Assembly: GCA_032622095.1 (NCBI GenBank)
Contig: CP136065.1
Coordinates: forward strand, 243,535,474-243,599,473
Direction of reading: 5' to 3'
DNA length: 64,000 nt
Source: Siphonodentalium dalli
Lineage: Eukaryota; Mollusca; Scaphopoda; Gadilida; Siphonodentaliidae
Shown: one piece after another, positions 1 to 11,342 of the stretch
How the letters are laid out: the number at the start of each line of letters is the position of its first letter
How positions within the stretch are numbered: the stretch's first letter is position 1
Made by a program: the position numbers and the translations under genes
The notes under the pieces: generated by a model
What the model saw: the letters and a program-made list of their open reading frames with translations, nothing else
Databases searched by the model: none
Told to the model about the DNA's origin: nothing

Positions 1-180
1 CATAGCTAAATCAACAGAACCCATCAGCATCATAGCTAAAGGACCCAACAACACCACGGCTAAGTCAATAGGACCCAGCAGCATCATAGATAAATAAATA
101 CGACTCATCCACAGCATAGGAAAATTAACCGGACCCACGGACATCAGAGTCATGTTTGCAGGATCCATCAACATCATATA
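1..180. repeat. Degenerate ~30-bp minisatellite
   Basis: Diverged tandem units of about 30 bp carry the words CATAGCTAAATCAACAG and ACCCATCAACATCAT. Two more units lie at about 683-745, so the array has been split by the palindrome at 180-338 and the unrelated DNA after it. No coding potential is seen. Confidence 0.6.
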
Positions 181-338
181 AGGATTAACTGTCATGTGGA
201 CTGTTTTTATGGAGATGTAACCGTGAGGTAAGTGATCATAACTTGTGTAAAACCCGAAGGTTTTACATACAAGTTATGACCACTTACCTCACGGTTACAT
301 CTCCATAAAAACAGTCCACATGACAGTTAATCCTTATA
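180..338. repeat. Near-perfect 158-bp hairpin palindrome
   Basis: The left arm starts AAGGATTAACTGTCATG and the right arm ends CATGACAGTTAATCCTT. The arms are about 76 bp and pair almost perfectly around a short GAA centre. It sits inside the 30-bp minisatellite, as expected for a small foldback MITE. No transposase or clear target duplication is visible. Confidence 0.75.
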
Positions 339-1380
339 TTTATATACATTTAGCGAAAAAGCCACTTTTGTAAATGGATTTAAATCGAAAAGTGTATCGT
401 GGCAAACCAGCCCAAAATATCCCATAGCACCTTTGGAAAAATTAACAGAACAATTTCTTTATATTGAAACCTGATTATTTAATTTAAGTCAATCCTGCGC
501 GAGTCCAAATGCGCCCAAAACATTACGCGTTTTCTTTCCGGTATAGATGACGTATCGATGTAATTATGGGGTTGTAGTTATGAGCTGTTGCGCGTTCACC
601 GAGAAATAACTGCAACAAGTCACGTGGGCGCCGACCAAATGGAATGCTGGATTTAGTGATAATCACACTTAGTATGTAAATATAGCTAAATCAACAGTAC
701 TCATCAATATCATAGTTAAATCAACAAGACCCATCAACTCACGGATAGAGTTACGCTAGTCGTATTTGTAAATTCATGTTGGGGCAAGAAACATCTACAA
801 TGTTATAATTATCATTATCAGTAACTATCCAATGACATTGTTATGTAATCATTACTCTTACAGTCAGAGTTGCATTGCTGATCAATGTCTATTTAGTCCA
901 TTAAGATAATAAAATTTGTAAAAACAAATCTCGACATTAATCATTGGACAAGGTCACAGCATTGAGCAATATTCTAATAATATCTCGACTAAATATTCGA
1001 ACTTATTTCATGATTAACAGTGTCTGTTGACAAATCACAGTAACAGTACTGTTTACTTAATAATTTTTCCATTTTGTTATTGGAGAGCTTTCAATAATGA
1101 TTTGGCAACGCAGCTTATCTATTTGGACGTGTGGCTTGTAACCAATACCTGTATAATGTTTACCTAAAAAGGGGTAGGGTTATAAACATTACTATTACAG
1201 TCAGAGTTGCATTGCTGATAATTGTCTAATGAGTCCAATAGGATACTAAGGTATGCAAAACAAATTGACATTGAACATTGAAAAATGTCAAAACATTGAG
1301 AAATATTCTAATAATATGTTAACTAGGTATTCGAACCTATCTGGTGTGTCGACAAATCACTTGTAGGGAAACATATATAC
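339..1380. repeat. Intergenic DNA with a diverged ~185-bp direct repeat
   Basis: Two diverged copies of a block lie at roughly 845-1030 and 1188-1370. Both contain TTACAGTCAGAGTTGCATTG, an ATATTCTAATAATAT word and a final GACAAATCAC. The first 300 bases show nothing recognisable beyond two minisatellite units near 683-745. No gene is seen. Confidence 0.45.
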
Positions 1381-3034
1381 AATGTTTGGGGATGTTTGTC
1401 GAGTTTGTAATTCGGAAGTGAACACGGGATCATTGTATCATCCTATAAATTATCGGCTTAAGCCGCCTAATGCAAAATTGCAGGATGGAAACCTGTGCCC
1501 AGAATATATGATGTACGGTACCACTTGTGATATTTGTGAAGGTCTTACACAATGTCTAGTGGTGGGAAAATGTACTGGTGCAATGCATAATCGTGACTAT
1601 GGGTGGTAGAGTGAGGTGGAGATGGTACACTGAGATGGGCGTAGTAACACATTATACTACTAGTATTACTAGGCTTTGAAAGTTTGATTGAATTTTATAT
1701 GAAACGAAAAAAAAAAAGTTGTGTAAGTTTAGCCATGCATTTCGTTATAAAACGTTGCAAATACAACATTTATTCTTTGTAAACAGTTTGGAAATGTTTA
1801 ATTCATTGTATTTAGTTGGATATAGAATTACGATTCTTTTGTCGGCTTTGTTTAATGCCGTTCGTAAATAATAAAAAAAACAAAAAACAAAAACAGCGAG
1901 TACAAAGAAAGTACCGTGGTAGCTTTCTATGCAACGGACTACACACTATCATTTGGGCTAGTACTTTCGTGTCGTTTTCGCTGCACTGTTAAAAATCTCG
2001 ACCTAATGTAATTATGCGATTTAAATATATTATTTTTTATAATCTGAACGGGAATTTACTATATAAAATGAAATGGGTGTAATTATTGTAGATTCAAGTT
2101 ACAAGAGTCGTGTTATCGATCACCTCGTGTTCGTTCAACATTAACTGGGCTTCTAACTCATCTTTGATTTAGTTTGTTTCCGTCTTTCATGTAGGCATAC
2201 TATCAGTAAAGTACAGTTTTTATGTTCAATGTTTTGATATAAAACTGGAATAAGCAAACAATTCATCGCTGTAAGTATGTCGACTTATGACAGCATATGG
2301 TAATTAGCTACGCTTGGTAGCTCTATGTTGTCATCAGAAGCGTCAATTCATCATGATTCGTTTGCGACTCGTTTTTGACGCAAACCCTATCAGCTGAAAG
2401 GCAGGCTGCCAGGTCAGAAATTCCCAAAGGCAAACTGGACGCTGAATATTAGCTAGTAAGTCGTGAGTTAGTATGTGCGTGTTATTGCTGGCCCATAAGG
2501 AACTTATAAGGTATTATGAGTCGATAATGACACTAAAACGCTCTCATTTCCAGTTCGCTGTGGATTCAAAATGATGCGATTCTACGCCGGTTATGAACGT
2601 AAAACAATTCTTATTATACGCTGATAACTTGCTGATTTTCTGGCGAACATGGTGAGCTGACCAAGGTGAATGAATGATGCTTTAATCTCATGGAACATGA
2701 GCGATGGGTTAATTATTTACACTATTTACATATATAGAACATTATATAAATGTGTATACAATAAACTAGAGGTTGTAAACATATAAGGAACATGTAATAC
2801 ATTGAATTAAACAAACGGGCAGCATTAACACACACTACACATACAAAACACACGCAATAAAGCTACAAACAAACACTATTTGCATGTATTACGTATCTTA
2901 TTCGTCATTCAAAATTGTCCCCTTATTTATTATAATTTTTTCAGCCGAGTTTTAGAAAGATCGCCAAATTGTTTACATCAAGTTAAGAAGTTCGAATAAT
3001 AGTTCCCTCGGAATCAATGCATTGTTGTAATTGT
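1381..3034. other. Unrecognised AT-rich intergenic DNA
   Basis: There is one short cysteine-containing open frame (1382-1609, 75 codons) with no recognised domain; I do not call it a gene. The rest is AT-rich, with homopolymer A runs near 1700 and 1870, and shows no repeat, RNA gene or coding pattern I can support. Confidence 0.4.
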
Positions 3035-3223
3035 TCACGTTGTGGATACAACATAATTTAATTGGAATTCATTGCATAGCAAGGCGTTACGAAATGCGCA
3101 TGAACTTTCTTTGTTATAGTTTTTATGTTTGCGATTCCATTTTCTCCAGGTCTCAATACCTAATCTATGATTGGACGTTCTTACTTTCAAAACGTAGACC
3201 ATCATGCCAAATGACATGTTCAT
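3035..3223 (-). pseudogene. Scrap of a non-LTR retrotransposon ORF2 C-terminus
   Basis: The minus-strand translation contains LKVRTSNHRLGIETWRKWNR. This matches in pattern the LRTANHRLAIEVSKW stretch in the separate fragment at 14,270-14,701. That arginine- and histidine-containing block precedes the terminal Cys/His motif of many animal non-LTR retrotransposon ORF2 proteins. No reverse transcriptase is present, so this is a short decayed 3' fragment. The family link is inferred from one motif. Confidence 0.45.
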
Positions 3224-3949
3224 ATAGTGCCAGCTAATTTAAGGCTGTACTTTCACATGTTTATAAAACACTCCTTTTTCTGAAGAATCAACATCGTTTC
3301 CTCACTGAGTTCTAAACTCTTCAATTAATGTTTCATCAAATCTTCTAAAGGAGCTGCACGACAGAGGAGTTTGGTTGTCCCAATCCCAGGTACCAGATCC
3401 GGATTACATATTGTTTGCGACTTTTCGGAACTCATTTTGCTTCGGGTATCATATCGTCGTGAAAATCGATTCATATTGGAGTTAAATATTCATATAAGTT
3501 CAGATTATAAAGAGCGTATACATCTAGCTAGCACGTAAGTTGATTTAGGTTCATATAGAGCAAAGTTGATCGCGAAGTCGGCTCACCATTTCGTGTAAAT
3601 CGGGCACATGCCATTGAACTGAGACCTACACTTATTGTAATATACATTATTAAGGAACAGGTATTATCTAAGAACTATATTCCCTGTGTTGTTTTTAAAT
3701 TTTATAAAAGTCCCCATCAGAACATTAACAAGTTCCCGGGCGAATATGATAGCCAGATTAGATATTCATGATATTAACTACAACTGTTAATCTAATCGGT
3801 TCAGCTATACATTATATTATTTATTATTATATATAAATGTTGCATGTAGTCTCGAACTAACCGAACCCCATGGCCATTGGTAATACCATTAACAGTATCT
3901 AGTTTTGTTATGGTAGACGCTGATTGAAATAAAGGTGAATGACCAAGGA

Positions 3950-4585
3950 AAGTCGTAACATAAATATCACGCTAATCTGTGTAAAGTTTAGTTACCCCTG
4001 TCGTAATATCACGATAATCTGTGTACATTTAAGTTAGCTATGTCGTAATATCATGTTAATCTGTGTAAAGTTGAGTTAACAAAGTCCTAATATCAGGTTA
4101 ATCTGTGTTAAGTTAAGTTAACCCTGTCGTAATTTTCCGTTAATCTGTGTAAAGTTAATTTAACCATCGTAATATCACGTTAATCAGTGTAAAGTTAAGT
4201 TAACGCTGTCATAATATCACGTTAATCTGTGTAAAGTTTAGTTAACTATGTCGTAATATCACGATAATATGTTTACATTTAAGTTAACTATGTCGTAATA
4301 TCATGTTAATCTGTGTAAAGTTAAGTTAACAAAGTCCTAATATCAGGTTAATCTGTGTAAAGTTAAGTTAACAAAGTCCTAATATCAGGTTAATCTGTGT
4401 TATGTTAAGTTAACCCTGTCGTAATTTTCCGTTAATCTGTGTAAAGTTAATTTAACTCTCGTAATATCACGTTAATCTGTGTAAAGTTTAGTTAACCCTG
4501 TCGTATTATCACGTTAATCTGTGTACATTTCGGTTAACCCTGTCGTAATATCACGTTCATCTGTATAAAGTTACGTTAACTCTCT
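3950..4585. repeat. ~42-bp minisatellite, about 15 copies
   Basis: Units of about 42 bp of the form CGTAATATCACGTTAATCTG followed by TGTAAAGTTAAGTTAACC run continuously. Sub-variants (TCACG versus TCAGG; ACATTTAAG versus AAAGTTAAG) recur in blocks, so groups of units were co-amplified. No open frame of note crosses it. Confidence 0.85.
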
Positions 4586-6000
4586 CTGGGATTATGCCAT
4601 CAAGACAAGCAGATAATACAAGCACAGAAGGGTGTCACCTGAACATGTCCCAAGAGAGCTACTCCTTAATGGGTATCTAGTAAAGAAATGGTTAATCTCT
4701 GAAAACAAAAGTGAATAGGGTGGATCCATATTTTGACGATGAAGTCGTAAATATATTTAACAGTTTGACGCAATTTTACGGATCATAGATCCGGCAAAAA
4801 CAATTTGGCTACCTGTTCCATAAAGTTACAGAAAAGTTTTCATAATAGTGAACCAGGTACATGGCCCATAAAACAGCTACTCACCGACCACTCTCTTGCA
4901 ATGGTGTCCACCATCCGCCACGTCACGGCTCAGCATCAATTCGTCTTGTGAGCACAACGAGGATGTTTGCTTTATCTGTCAAGGAATATGAAACATGCAG
5001 TTTACATTGTACCGGCTTACATCAAGCGACATTTAACCCTATTTTATGCAGTTGTCATCTAACATGGGATTGTTTTTGTTTATTTAGGTTTATCGCTGTT
5101 TCAGCCGCTAGGTTTTATCACAGTGTGTGTGATTGGAATAGCTCTGGGAGGGTTGACGTCATTGTGGAATAACTCAATTCATAAACACGAACACATTTCC
5201 GGACACGAGCCAGACACAAAAACCAGCCATTTGGCACACGCCATCCACTTTTACCTGTTACATTTACCCACTCCTTTTTTGGATGGACAGTTTTTTCAGT
5301 TCAAATTCTGAGATTGGGACCCACCTCGTTAAATCGTTATCAATCACATATTTGTCGACTATTTGACATAAAGACAACACACAACTAACAATTGGGAGAA
5401 ATATAACCAGCTTCTGAACATATTAATTATGAATAAATCCAGAGAACATTGTAGACGTCTTTAATGTAGCCTGGAACACACTTTATACACACATCAGATG
5501 TAAATTTATAATAACGAAACCTCATCAATAACATGTTACAAAAAACAACATATTATGACTTTGATTGACATTTAAATGCCTTTGTATACGCATTGATAAG
5601 GCAGCCTCTAAAACTGTTCCACCTAATAGGATCTTCCATCCGTGGTGGACTATGCCTTACGTGTGAAATTTATATAATAAATTCAAAGTGATAAATTTAG
5701 TGATAATTTCAGCTATTTTTCACATTCACATTTAGGAGGTGGAATTACATCATCCTATTTTCTCCTCATTTCAAACAATTTACTATTAACACTAAGGAGG
5801 AAACTTAGTCATTGATTAAGTCGTTGATTTATCCTATGCCATCACCTGTACAATTAAATGTGCGTATTCACATTGTGGAAAGTGTCTTTCTGAATATTAT
5901 GCCCCTTGTTATTCACTTAATGTAGAACCCTGCCACAATATCAAAATGTCATTTAAAATATAAAAATATCAAAAAGATTGATGTAGCAATTAAAAGCACG
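4586..6000. other. Unrecognised intergenic DNA
   Basis: Open frames here (for example 4861-5172) have no domain pattern, signal or splice context I can defend. The DNA is AT-rich without obvious tandem repeats. Confidence 0.35.
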
Positions 6001-6023
6001 TGCTCTCATCTCAATAATGGTAA

Positions 6024-6210
6024 CATAGAGATCATGTTCCTCTAGTCCGTGCCACGAATCTCTACCCTGGCCATAATGTAGAGGTCATGTTCCTCAAGTC
6101 CGTGCCACGAATCTCTACTCTGGTCATAATATAGAGGTCATGTTCCTCAAGTCCACGTCATTAATCTCTATCTACTCTAACCACACTGTAGAGATCACGT
6201 TCCTATCCAT
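6024..6210. repeat. 53-bp tandem repeat, about 3.5 copies
   Basis: Units beginning AGAGGTCATGTTCCTCAAGT start at about 6027, 6080, 6133 and 6190. The first two steps are 53 bp and the last about 57 bp. Later units are more diverged. No coding or transposon link is seen. Confidence 0.7.
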
Positions 6211-6501
6211 GCCAATAAGATTATTATTGGATCCACGTTGACCAGATGTGGTAAATTGTCATTGTCATGTCACACAGCGTTACCAGCCTCATTCTGGTGA
6301 TGAACGTAACCCCTTCAAGTTCACTCAGAACAGTTATATTTAAAAATCATGTAATCATTTCTGAGCCATTTTATTGCATTATTTTAAATTAAATATGACC
6401 ACTGACAAAATAAGTACAGGGCAAACTGTGTTGTGTGTGCTGCTGGAGTGCCCACCCACCCCACATAGTGTCTGGAAAACAAATGCAGACCCCCCCCCCT
6501 C

Positions 6502-6740
6502 CACAATACGAACCTTTATACAATAAGGTTTCATGAGGAATATGAAGTCCGATATACAAGTTTGCAATTAGGTGTTGGCGTATTTCAATCTCGATTCACG
6601 AGAACATCCAAAATAATACGATATATATTATATATACAATCGTGAATCGAGATTGAAATACGCCAACACGTACTTGCTACACTTGTATACCGGACTTCAT
6701 ATTCATCATGAAAACTTATTGGATAAAGGTTCGAATTGTG
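6502..6740. repeat. ~240-bp hairpin palindrome
   Basis: The inner 28 bp of each arm (GTTGGCGTATTTCAATCTCG on the left) are perfect, and diverged complementarity continues outward to about 110 bp per arm. The roughly 40-bp loop is AT-rich. It resembles the other hairpin elements in the window and is probably a foldback-type MITE. Confidence 0.7.
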
Positions 6741-6754
6741 AATTTAGTTTGGCT

Positions 6755-6845
6755 AAAGTGTTGCTAATTTGGCCAAAATACATTTGGCCAATTTTCTTTA
6801 ATTTGGCCACTAAAACTTTCATTTGGCCACTTTTTGGCCAGAAGA
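6755..6845. repeat. Cluster of TTTGGCC words
   Basis: Several near-regular copies of ATTTGGCCA or TTTTGGCCA occur within about 90 bp. It looks like a short degenerate tandem array; a protein-binding role cannot be judged. Confidence 0.4.
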
Positions 6846-7093
6846 TTTTACGGTCCAGCGCGAACACTGCACTAGGTGGGTGCTAACAATCACACATGCA
6901 ACTTTAATATTTTAATATTTTAATTTACGGTTTAAGTGGAAAATAGGTCTACAAAAGTTTGATTTGGTTTCAAGTCTGATGGGCAAGAGATATATGGATA
7001 GAGAAATGGAGCCAGAAATGCGGGGGAGATGACGGTTGGGTGAAGAGACCAGGACCATCATTTGTTTGTTGTAAACGTTTGTATAAAACTCAC

Positions 7094-7426
7094 CATTATG
7101 AACTTATTCTGCTTGCTGGACTCACTCACATCGATACCACCAGAGGTTGCATTTTTGAAGAGCGTGCACTCACGCGTATCAATGTTAAATTTCACAAGAT
7201 CACACTCAGAGTTTTTTATGCCAAGTTTTTCACATCGTAAAATGTTTGAGCATTTCGTGTGAGTAATATCCTTAACTGGTTCAGTTATGAACTCGGCTGA
7301 AATAATGTCAGGTAAATTATTAGCTGCTGTAACCGCAAACACACTTGCAGCGACACCGACGAGAAGAATCCACATTGTGTTAACTAAGCGAAAAAACGGG
7401 GTCGTTCTCTCTGATGAAGGTTTCAT
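7094..7426 (-). CDS. Candidate first exon of a secreted cysteine-containing (PAN/apple-like?) protein
   Basis: The minus-strand frame from ATG at 7426 encodes a hydrophobic segment (MWILLVGVAASVFAVTA) that looks like a signal peptide ending about residue 35. A cysteine pattern follows with spacing reminiscent of PAN/apple domains (CSNILRCEKLGIKNSECDLV, then CTLF). Directly after a methionine codon is a strong splice donor (GTGAGT, 7093 down to 7088), so coding probably stops at 7094 and the frame beyond it is intron. A TATA-like stretch lies upstream near 7455-7475. No second exon was found between here and the window start. This is the best host-gene candidate in the window, but the domain call is weak. 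Confidence 0.4.
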
Positions 7427-8220
7427 ATTGTTGTCTCTGTCTAGCGGTTAATTATTATTATATAAATATAAATATTCTCGGAGGTAGATGTTCTCTTGCC
7501 TTTGATCGGGTTGAAAGACACTCCTGCAGCGAGTGACACTCCCGATCAACTGGTGAGAGGCGCGTAACAGCGTGGCCTTGTTATATTCTTGAACAATCAA
7601 TCGATATCAGTATGGCATGACTCCTCTCATAGAGTGGGATGCGGATAATTACTCTCACTAGCTAGCACATCTCATGCAATATAATTATTCTCGTGCAAAA
7701 AGGAAGGAACCAAAACATATATAGGTATATATAAACACATAGGTTCATATTGGACGTTTGTGATTCTGAAATAAGCCCATAGTGAACGTGTACAGCACAC
7801 CATGATGTCCAGTCTGTTCTCCCGACAAATCACCATGTCTCACGAAAACAAGGGTGACAACTGTTTTGTTATCTGACAAAGGAGTACAAACGAACCTTCT
7901 GAATGGCAGGCCTAAGTGCGCGCGTATATTCTCCTTACTCCAGTTCGAAGAGTTAATTTTTTGTTGGAATCAATGCTTTTTAGAAAATAAACGTACACAT
8001 TTTTGATCAATTGATATATCCATCATTTGCGCATCTTTTGTCCGGTCAGTTTGATAGCCGCGTGGTGGGAAAAATGTCGACGTTCACGTGACATAATGGC
8101 GGACGTTTATTTTTGACAGCGTATTTTTATCGACTAAAATTGTTTTAAAGTGTGGTAATACACAGTGGATCGTACTGGATTATAGGATTCCTGTTCAGTG
8201 TGATATTCGTGCGATTTGAT
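7427..8220. other. Unrecognised intergenic DNA upstream of a retrotransposon
   Basis: No domain-bearing frame or repeat is seen. The last 150 bases may be the 5' UTR of the retrotransposon starting near 8220. Confidence 0.35.
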
Positions 8221-8809
8221 GATGGCTACACAAACACAAACACAACGTATGTTGACAATATCTTTCTCAAAAGAAAAATTCGGCTATGTCGGCCATGAAA
8301 CTGTAGTGAAGTCAATTGAAAGAGTTGTCCCACTTTCGGCAGTCAGAGCAGTGCAAATCACCGATAAAGACTGATATATAACTATACAAGACACTGAGAC
8401 TATGAACCAACTAATTGATAATGGATTCTACATAAACAGAGAATTTGTGCGCCCCTCCGATGTTGAAAATCGGGCAACACATATCACAATAAGAAATGCA
8501 CCAGTTGAAATGGAAGATCAGTTATTATTAGACGCCATTGCAAAATATGGGTAAATCATCGAGGGAAGTTTCCGAAGAGGATTTCTAAAGGGGAGGGACA
8601 ATATTGAAAATGGATCACGTTATATGCAGCTCAAAGTGAATGATGATGTAGAAATTCCCAGTTTACTGACCGTTGATAACTTCATGATCAAAGTTTATTC
8701 TGACAAAACTAAACAAAAATGCAGTTTCTGCAATGGCCTACATTTGCCACATGTCAGGTGTCAACAACAGCTGGATAGATATAACCAGTGCTCACGATGT
8801 TGTTTCTGA
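8221..8809 (+). pseudogene. Retrotransposon ORF1, N-terminal part (broken)
   Basis: From an ATG near 8221 the frame reads a basic nucleic-acid-binding type sequence. It is interrupted by TGA near 8373 and TAA near 8552, then runs to 8809. Its end carries a Cys/His run (CSFCNGLHLPHVRC) that starts the zinc-binding part of ORF1. The continuation (second zinc knuckle and SGNH-like domain) lies in another frame from 8733, so a shift near 8750-8800 separates them. It presumably once made an RNA-binding ORF1 protein. Confidence 0.6.
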
Positions 8810-9689
8810 TTCACATACGTCACGCGTGTGCTCCAATCCAATTGTGTGCAGGCATTGCCTGGTTTCTGGTCACGTGATCGCCCGGTGTCCCCAATTGAAC
8901 GAGTACAACAAAGGAAGTAACGGTACTGGCTACTACGAAAACGGTACTGGATACTACGACAGACGTACAAAGCCAACAGTCAATTATCGGCAAGAGGATA
9001 ATGAGCGACAATCCCAAGCGGGTGACGATGAAAACTCCGAGACGGATGCGGGAAAAGCGGATGAGCGGAATGATAAGCCCACAATTGACACAGTTATTCT
9101 GGGAGCGAGCAACTGTCGCGGTCTGAATATTGGTGAACCAAATATACAATTATTTCAAATCTCTGGTGCATGTTTTGAAAACATAGGTGATTTGTTGAAT
9201 ATGGCAACGGCAGACAAAACAATTAATATAGCTAATATTAATTCGGGCATCGTTCATTTGGGAACAAATGACATCGTCCACCACAAGGGGAAATCTGGCG
9301 TTGCTATTGGCTTCATTCCTGACGCCCTGAATGACATTAAGGAGACTTTCCCGACAGCTGAGATTAGCTTATGCAGTGTTCCGCCAAGGAGGGGCAGGAG
9401 CGCTAAGGCACAAGACCACAATAGTGCAGCAATTGTTGTGAATGAATATATGGAGCATGTGTGCGGCAGGAAACGGAACATGAAGTATGTGGATAGCACC
9501 CACACTTTCTGGGAGGGCGATAGTGTGGTAAAGGTACTGTTTGATGATGAGGACAGAAATGGGCTGCATCTTAGCCACGAGGGGCGTAATAAATTGAGTG
9601 AAATTCTCATTGAAGCTTCCTCCAAGCGCCGTCGTGACAAAACACCACCTCCTTCGGCCAAAAACAAACAACATAAATGTGATACATGA
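8733..9689 (+). CDS. Retrotransposon ORF1: CCHC zinc knuckle plus SGNH/GDSL-like domain
   Basis: The frame encodes a CCHC zinc knuckle (CRHCLVSGHVIARC, spacing C-2-C-4-H-4-C) at about residues 40-53 and then a low-complexity acidic linker. A domain with the SGNH hydrolase layout follows: GASNC (block I position), HLGTND (block III) and a late GLHLSHEG (block V position). Such esterase-like domains are known in ORF1 proteins of CR1-group elements; their role may be in membrane or particle association. The first ~25 codons are probably out of frame with the true ORF1 start. It ends 36 bp before the ORF2 frame. Confidence 0.65.
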   Translation: MAYICHMSGVNNSWIDITSAHDVVSDSHTSRVCSNPIVCRHCLVSGHVIARCPQLNEYNKGSNGTGYYENGTGYYDRRTKPTVNYRQEDNERQSQAGDDENSETDAGKADERNDKPTIDTVILGASNCRGLNIGEPNIQLFQISGACFENIGDLLNMATADKTINIANINSGIVHLGTNDIVHHKGKSGVAIGFIPDALNDIKETFPTAEISLCSVPPRRGRSAKAQDHNSAAIVVNEYMEHVCGRKRNMKYVDSTHTFWEGDSVVKVLFDDEDRNGLHLSHEGRNKLSEILIEASSKRRRDKTPPPSAKNKQHKCDT

Positions 9690-9725
9690 ACATCTCTGAA
9701 CAGTACTCAAACTTTATCTCAATAC

Positions 9726-11342
9726 GTGTGCATGGATGAAACTGTTAATGGTTGTAAGGGACGGGCTGTTATATACTCGCCTGCAGTAGACACAATTGCT
9801 GATCATATTACCAAAGTCACTACTGAATGCAATTATATACATGCCAATGCAAATGTAGCACGTGGATTCAATTACAAATGCACTGATATTAATGATTGTA
9901 ATACTTGTCTTTCAGAGTTCGGTGTTATGAATTTCACCTCCGAATTTTTTACGGGTGACAATTATATGCACCAAAATGACAATACCCATGCATTAGGTTC
10001 CGTATATAGCGGTTCGGGTGACTACAACAACAAAGAATGTTTTTCCGATCAAATGGATGTTGTTTATTCCTCGTTATCTGATACATGTTCTCGCACCCAT
10101 GTTAGAGACGAGAATATAGACCATGCTACCATTAGTTCTCTCGACGCTGCGCTCATTCAAAATAATAATCTTTCCTTGTCGTGTACAGCATACATCGCTA
10201 ATTTATCAGAGCTTAACGCTAGCAGTTCATCAATTATCGAAGCATTTTACACTGCACGTGCAACCCCACCGACTGGCGCCCATATTGATAGTCTTTCCTC
10301 ATCTGTATTTAACATGGAAACAGACGATGATGTTTCGACTGATACTAATGACAGTGTCAACCTTGGTGATTTCGTTTCTGATACACATAATGTCTCCGAC
10401 CACAAAAATATGTTCGATCATGGTAGTTCGAGTGATGACGAATCCGAGTACTCATCCAGTGAGGAATCGCTGACTGCTAAAAGTCATACTGATGACGAAA
10501 TAAGAATACTCTCTCTTGACGTAGGTGGATTGCACAAGAGACTAAATTACCCAGAGTTCATGGAATTGCTTAACGATTATGATATAATATGCATGTGTGA
10601 AATTAAAATGTTTATGGAGGACACGATCTCCATACCAGGGTTTGATATAGTTGCGATGAAATGCAGATCAATGGGCAATGGGAACCGATCGGGCGGAATT
10701 ATTATCGCTGCCAAATCTTCTAGACAATTTAGCATCAAAAAGGTTACTACGACATCCGAGCACGCGATATGGGTCTCCTTATTAACGTCAAAACACACAC
10801 CAGCACGAAACTTTGTTTTGGGTGCGGTATATGTACCGCCGACAAACACAAAATATGCAGATAATGAATGGTGTAACAATCGTTTACAAGATGTCTTAGA
10901 ACTCCGTAGCCATGGGAATGAAATTCTCTTGGTGGGCGATATTAATGCCAGAACTGCGCGTCTCAAAGATTTTATATATGACGCTGGCACGGGAATTGAC
11001 TTCCTGGATAAATTCATGGCTATATGCGACGACTTCTCGTCGACAAATGATATCGATATAACTGCCAGATACTCCGAAGATGCAGGAAAACCAAATTCAT
11101 ATGGGTATCGTCTTATCGACTTATGCACGGGAGGGTCCATCAATATTATGAATGGCAGACTCGGCAAGGATCGCGGTATCGGGAAACGCACATGCCGGGA
11201 CGCGAGCGTAGTAGATTATACAATCAGTACCAGACACATTTTCTCTATTGTTCGCGGGTTTGATATACTAGATTTTTCTAATATTTATTCTGACGTACAT
11301 TGCGGATTAAGTATTCAACTAGGTCTAAGGTTGGCACACTAG
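9726..11342 (+). CDS. Retrotransposon ORF2, N-terminal: APE-type endonuclease
   Basis: The first ~255 residues form a long serine/aspartate-rich region. From residue ~258 an apurinic-like endonuclease follows, with LSLDVGGL (the usual metal-binding Asn replaced by Asp), the Glu block CMCEIKM, ILLVGDINAR, SVVDYTIS and the His block SDVHCGL. This enzyme nicks target DNA for target-primed reverse transcription. The frame ends at 11,342; the ORF2 middle continues in the frame of 11,300-12,667, so a frameshift lies near 11,320. The Asn-to-Asp change is probably decay. Confidence 0.75.
   Translation: MCMDETVNGCKGRAVIYSPAVDTIADHITKVTTECNYIHANANVARGFNYKCTDINDCNTCLSEFGVMNFTSEFFTGDNYMHQNDNTHALGSVYSGSGDYNNKECFSDQMDVVYSSLSDTCSRTHVRDENIDHATISSLDAALIQNNNLSLSCTAYIANLSELNASSSSIIEAFYTARATPPTGAHIDSLSSSVFNMETDDDVSTDTNDSVNLGDFVSDTHNVSDHKNMFDHGSSSDDESEYSSSEESLTAKSHTDDEIRILSLDVGGLHKRLNYPEFMELLNDYDIICMCEIKMFMEDTISIPGFDIVAMKCRSMGNGNRSGGIIIAAKSSRQFSIKKVTTTSEHAIWVSLLTSKHTPARNFVLGAVYVPPTNTKYADNEWCNNRLQDVLELRSHGNEILLVGDINARTARLKDFIYDAGTGIDFLDKFMAICDDFSSTNDIDITARYSEDAGKPNSYGYRLIDLCTGGSINIMNGRLGKDRGIGKRTCRDASVVDYTISTRHIFSIVRGFDILDFSNIYSDVHCGLSIQLGLRLAH

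Noticed and set aside
1382..1609. 75-codon Cys-containing ORF as a gene
   Set aside because: No recognised spacing, signal peptide or splice context.
4861..5311. Overlapping plus-strand ORFs as a gene
   Set aside because: No domain, unusual composition, and two competing frames.
6720..6745. tRNA B-box-like GGTTCGAATTG
   Set aside because: No A box or cloverleaf could be traced around it; it is part of a palindrome arm.
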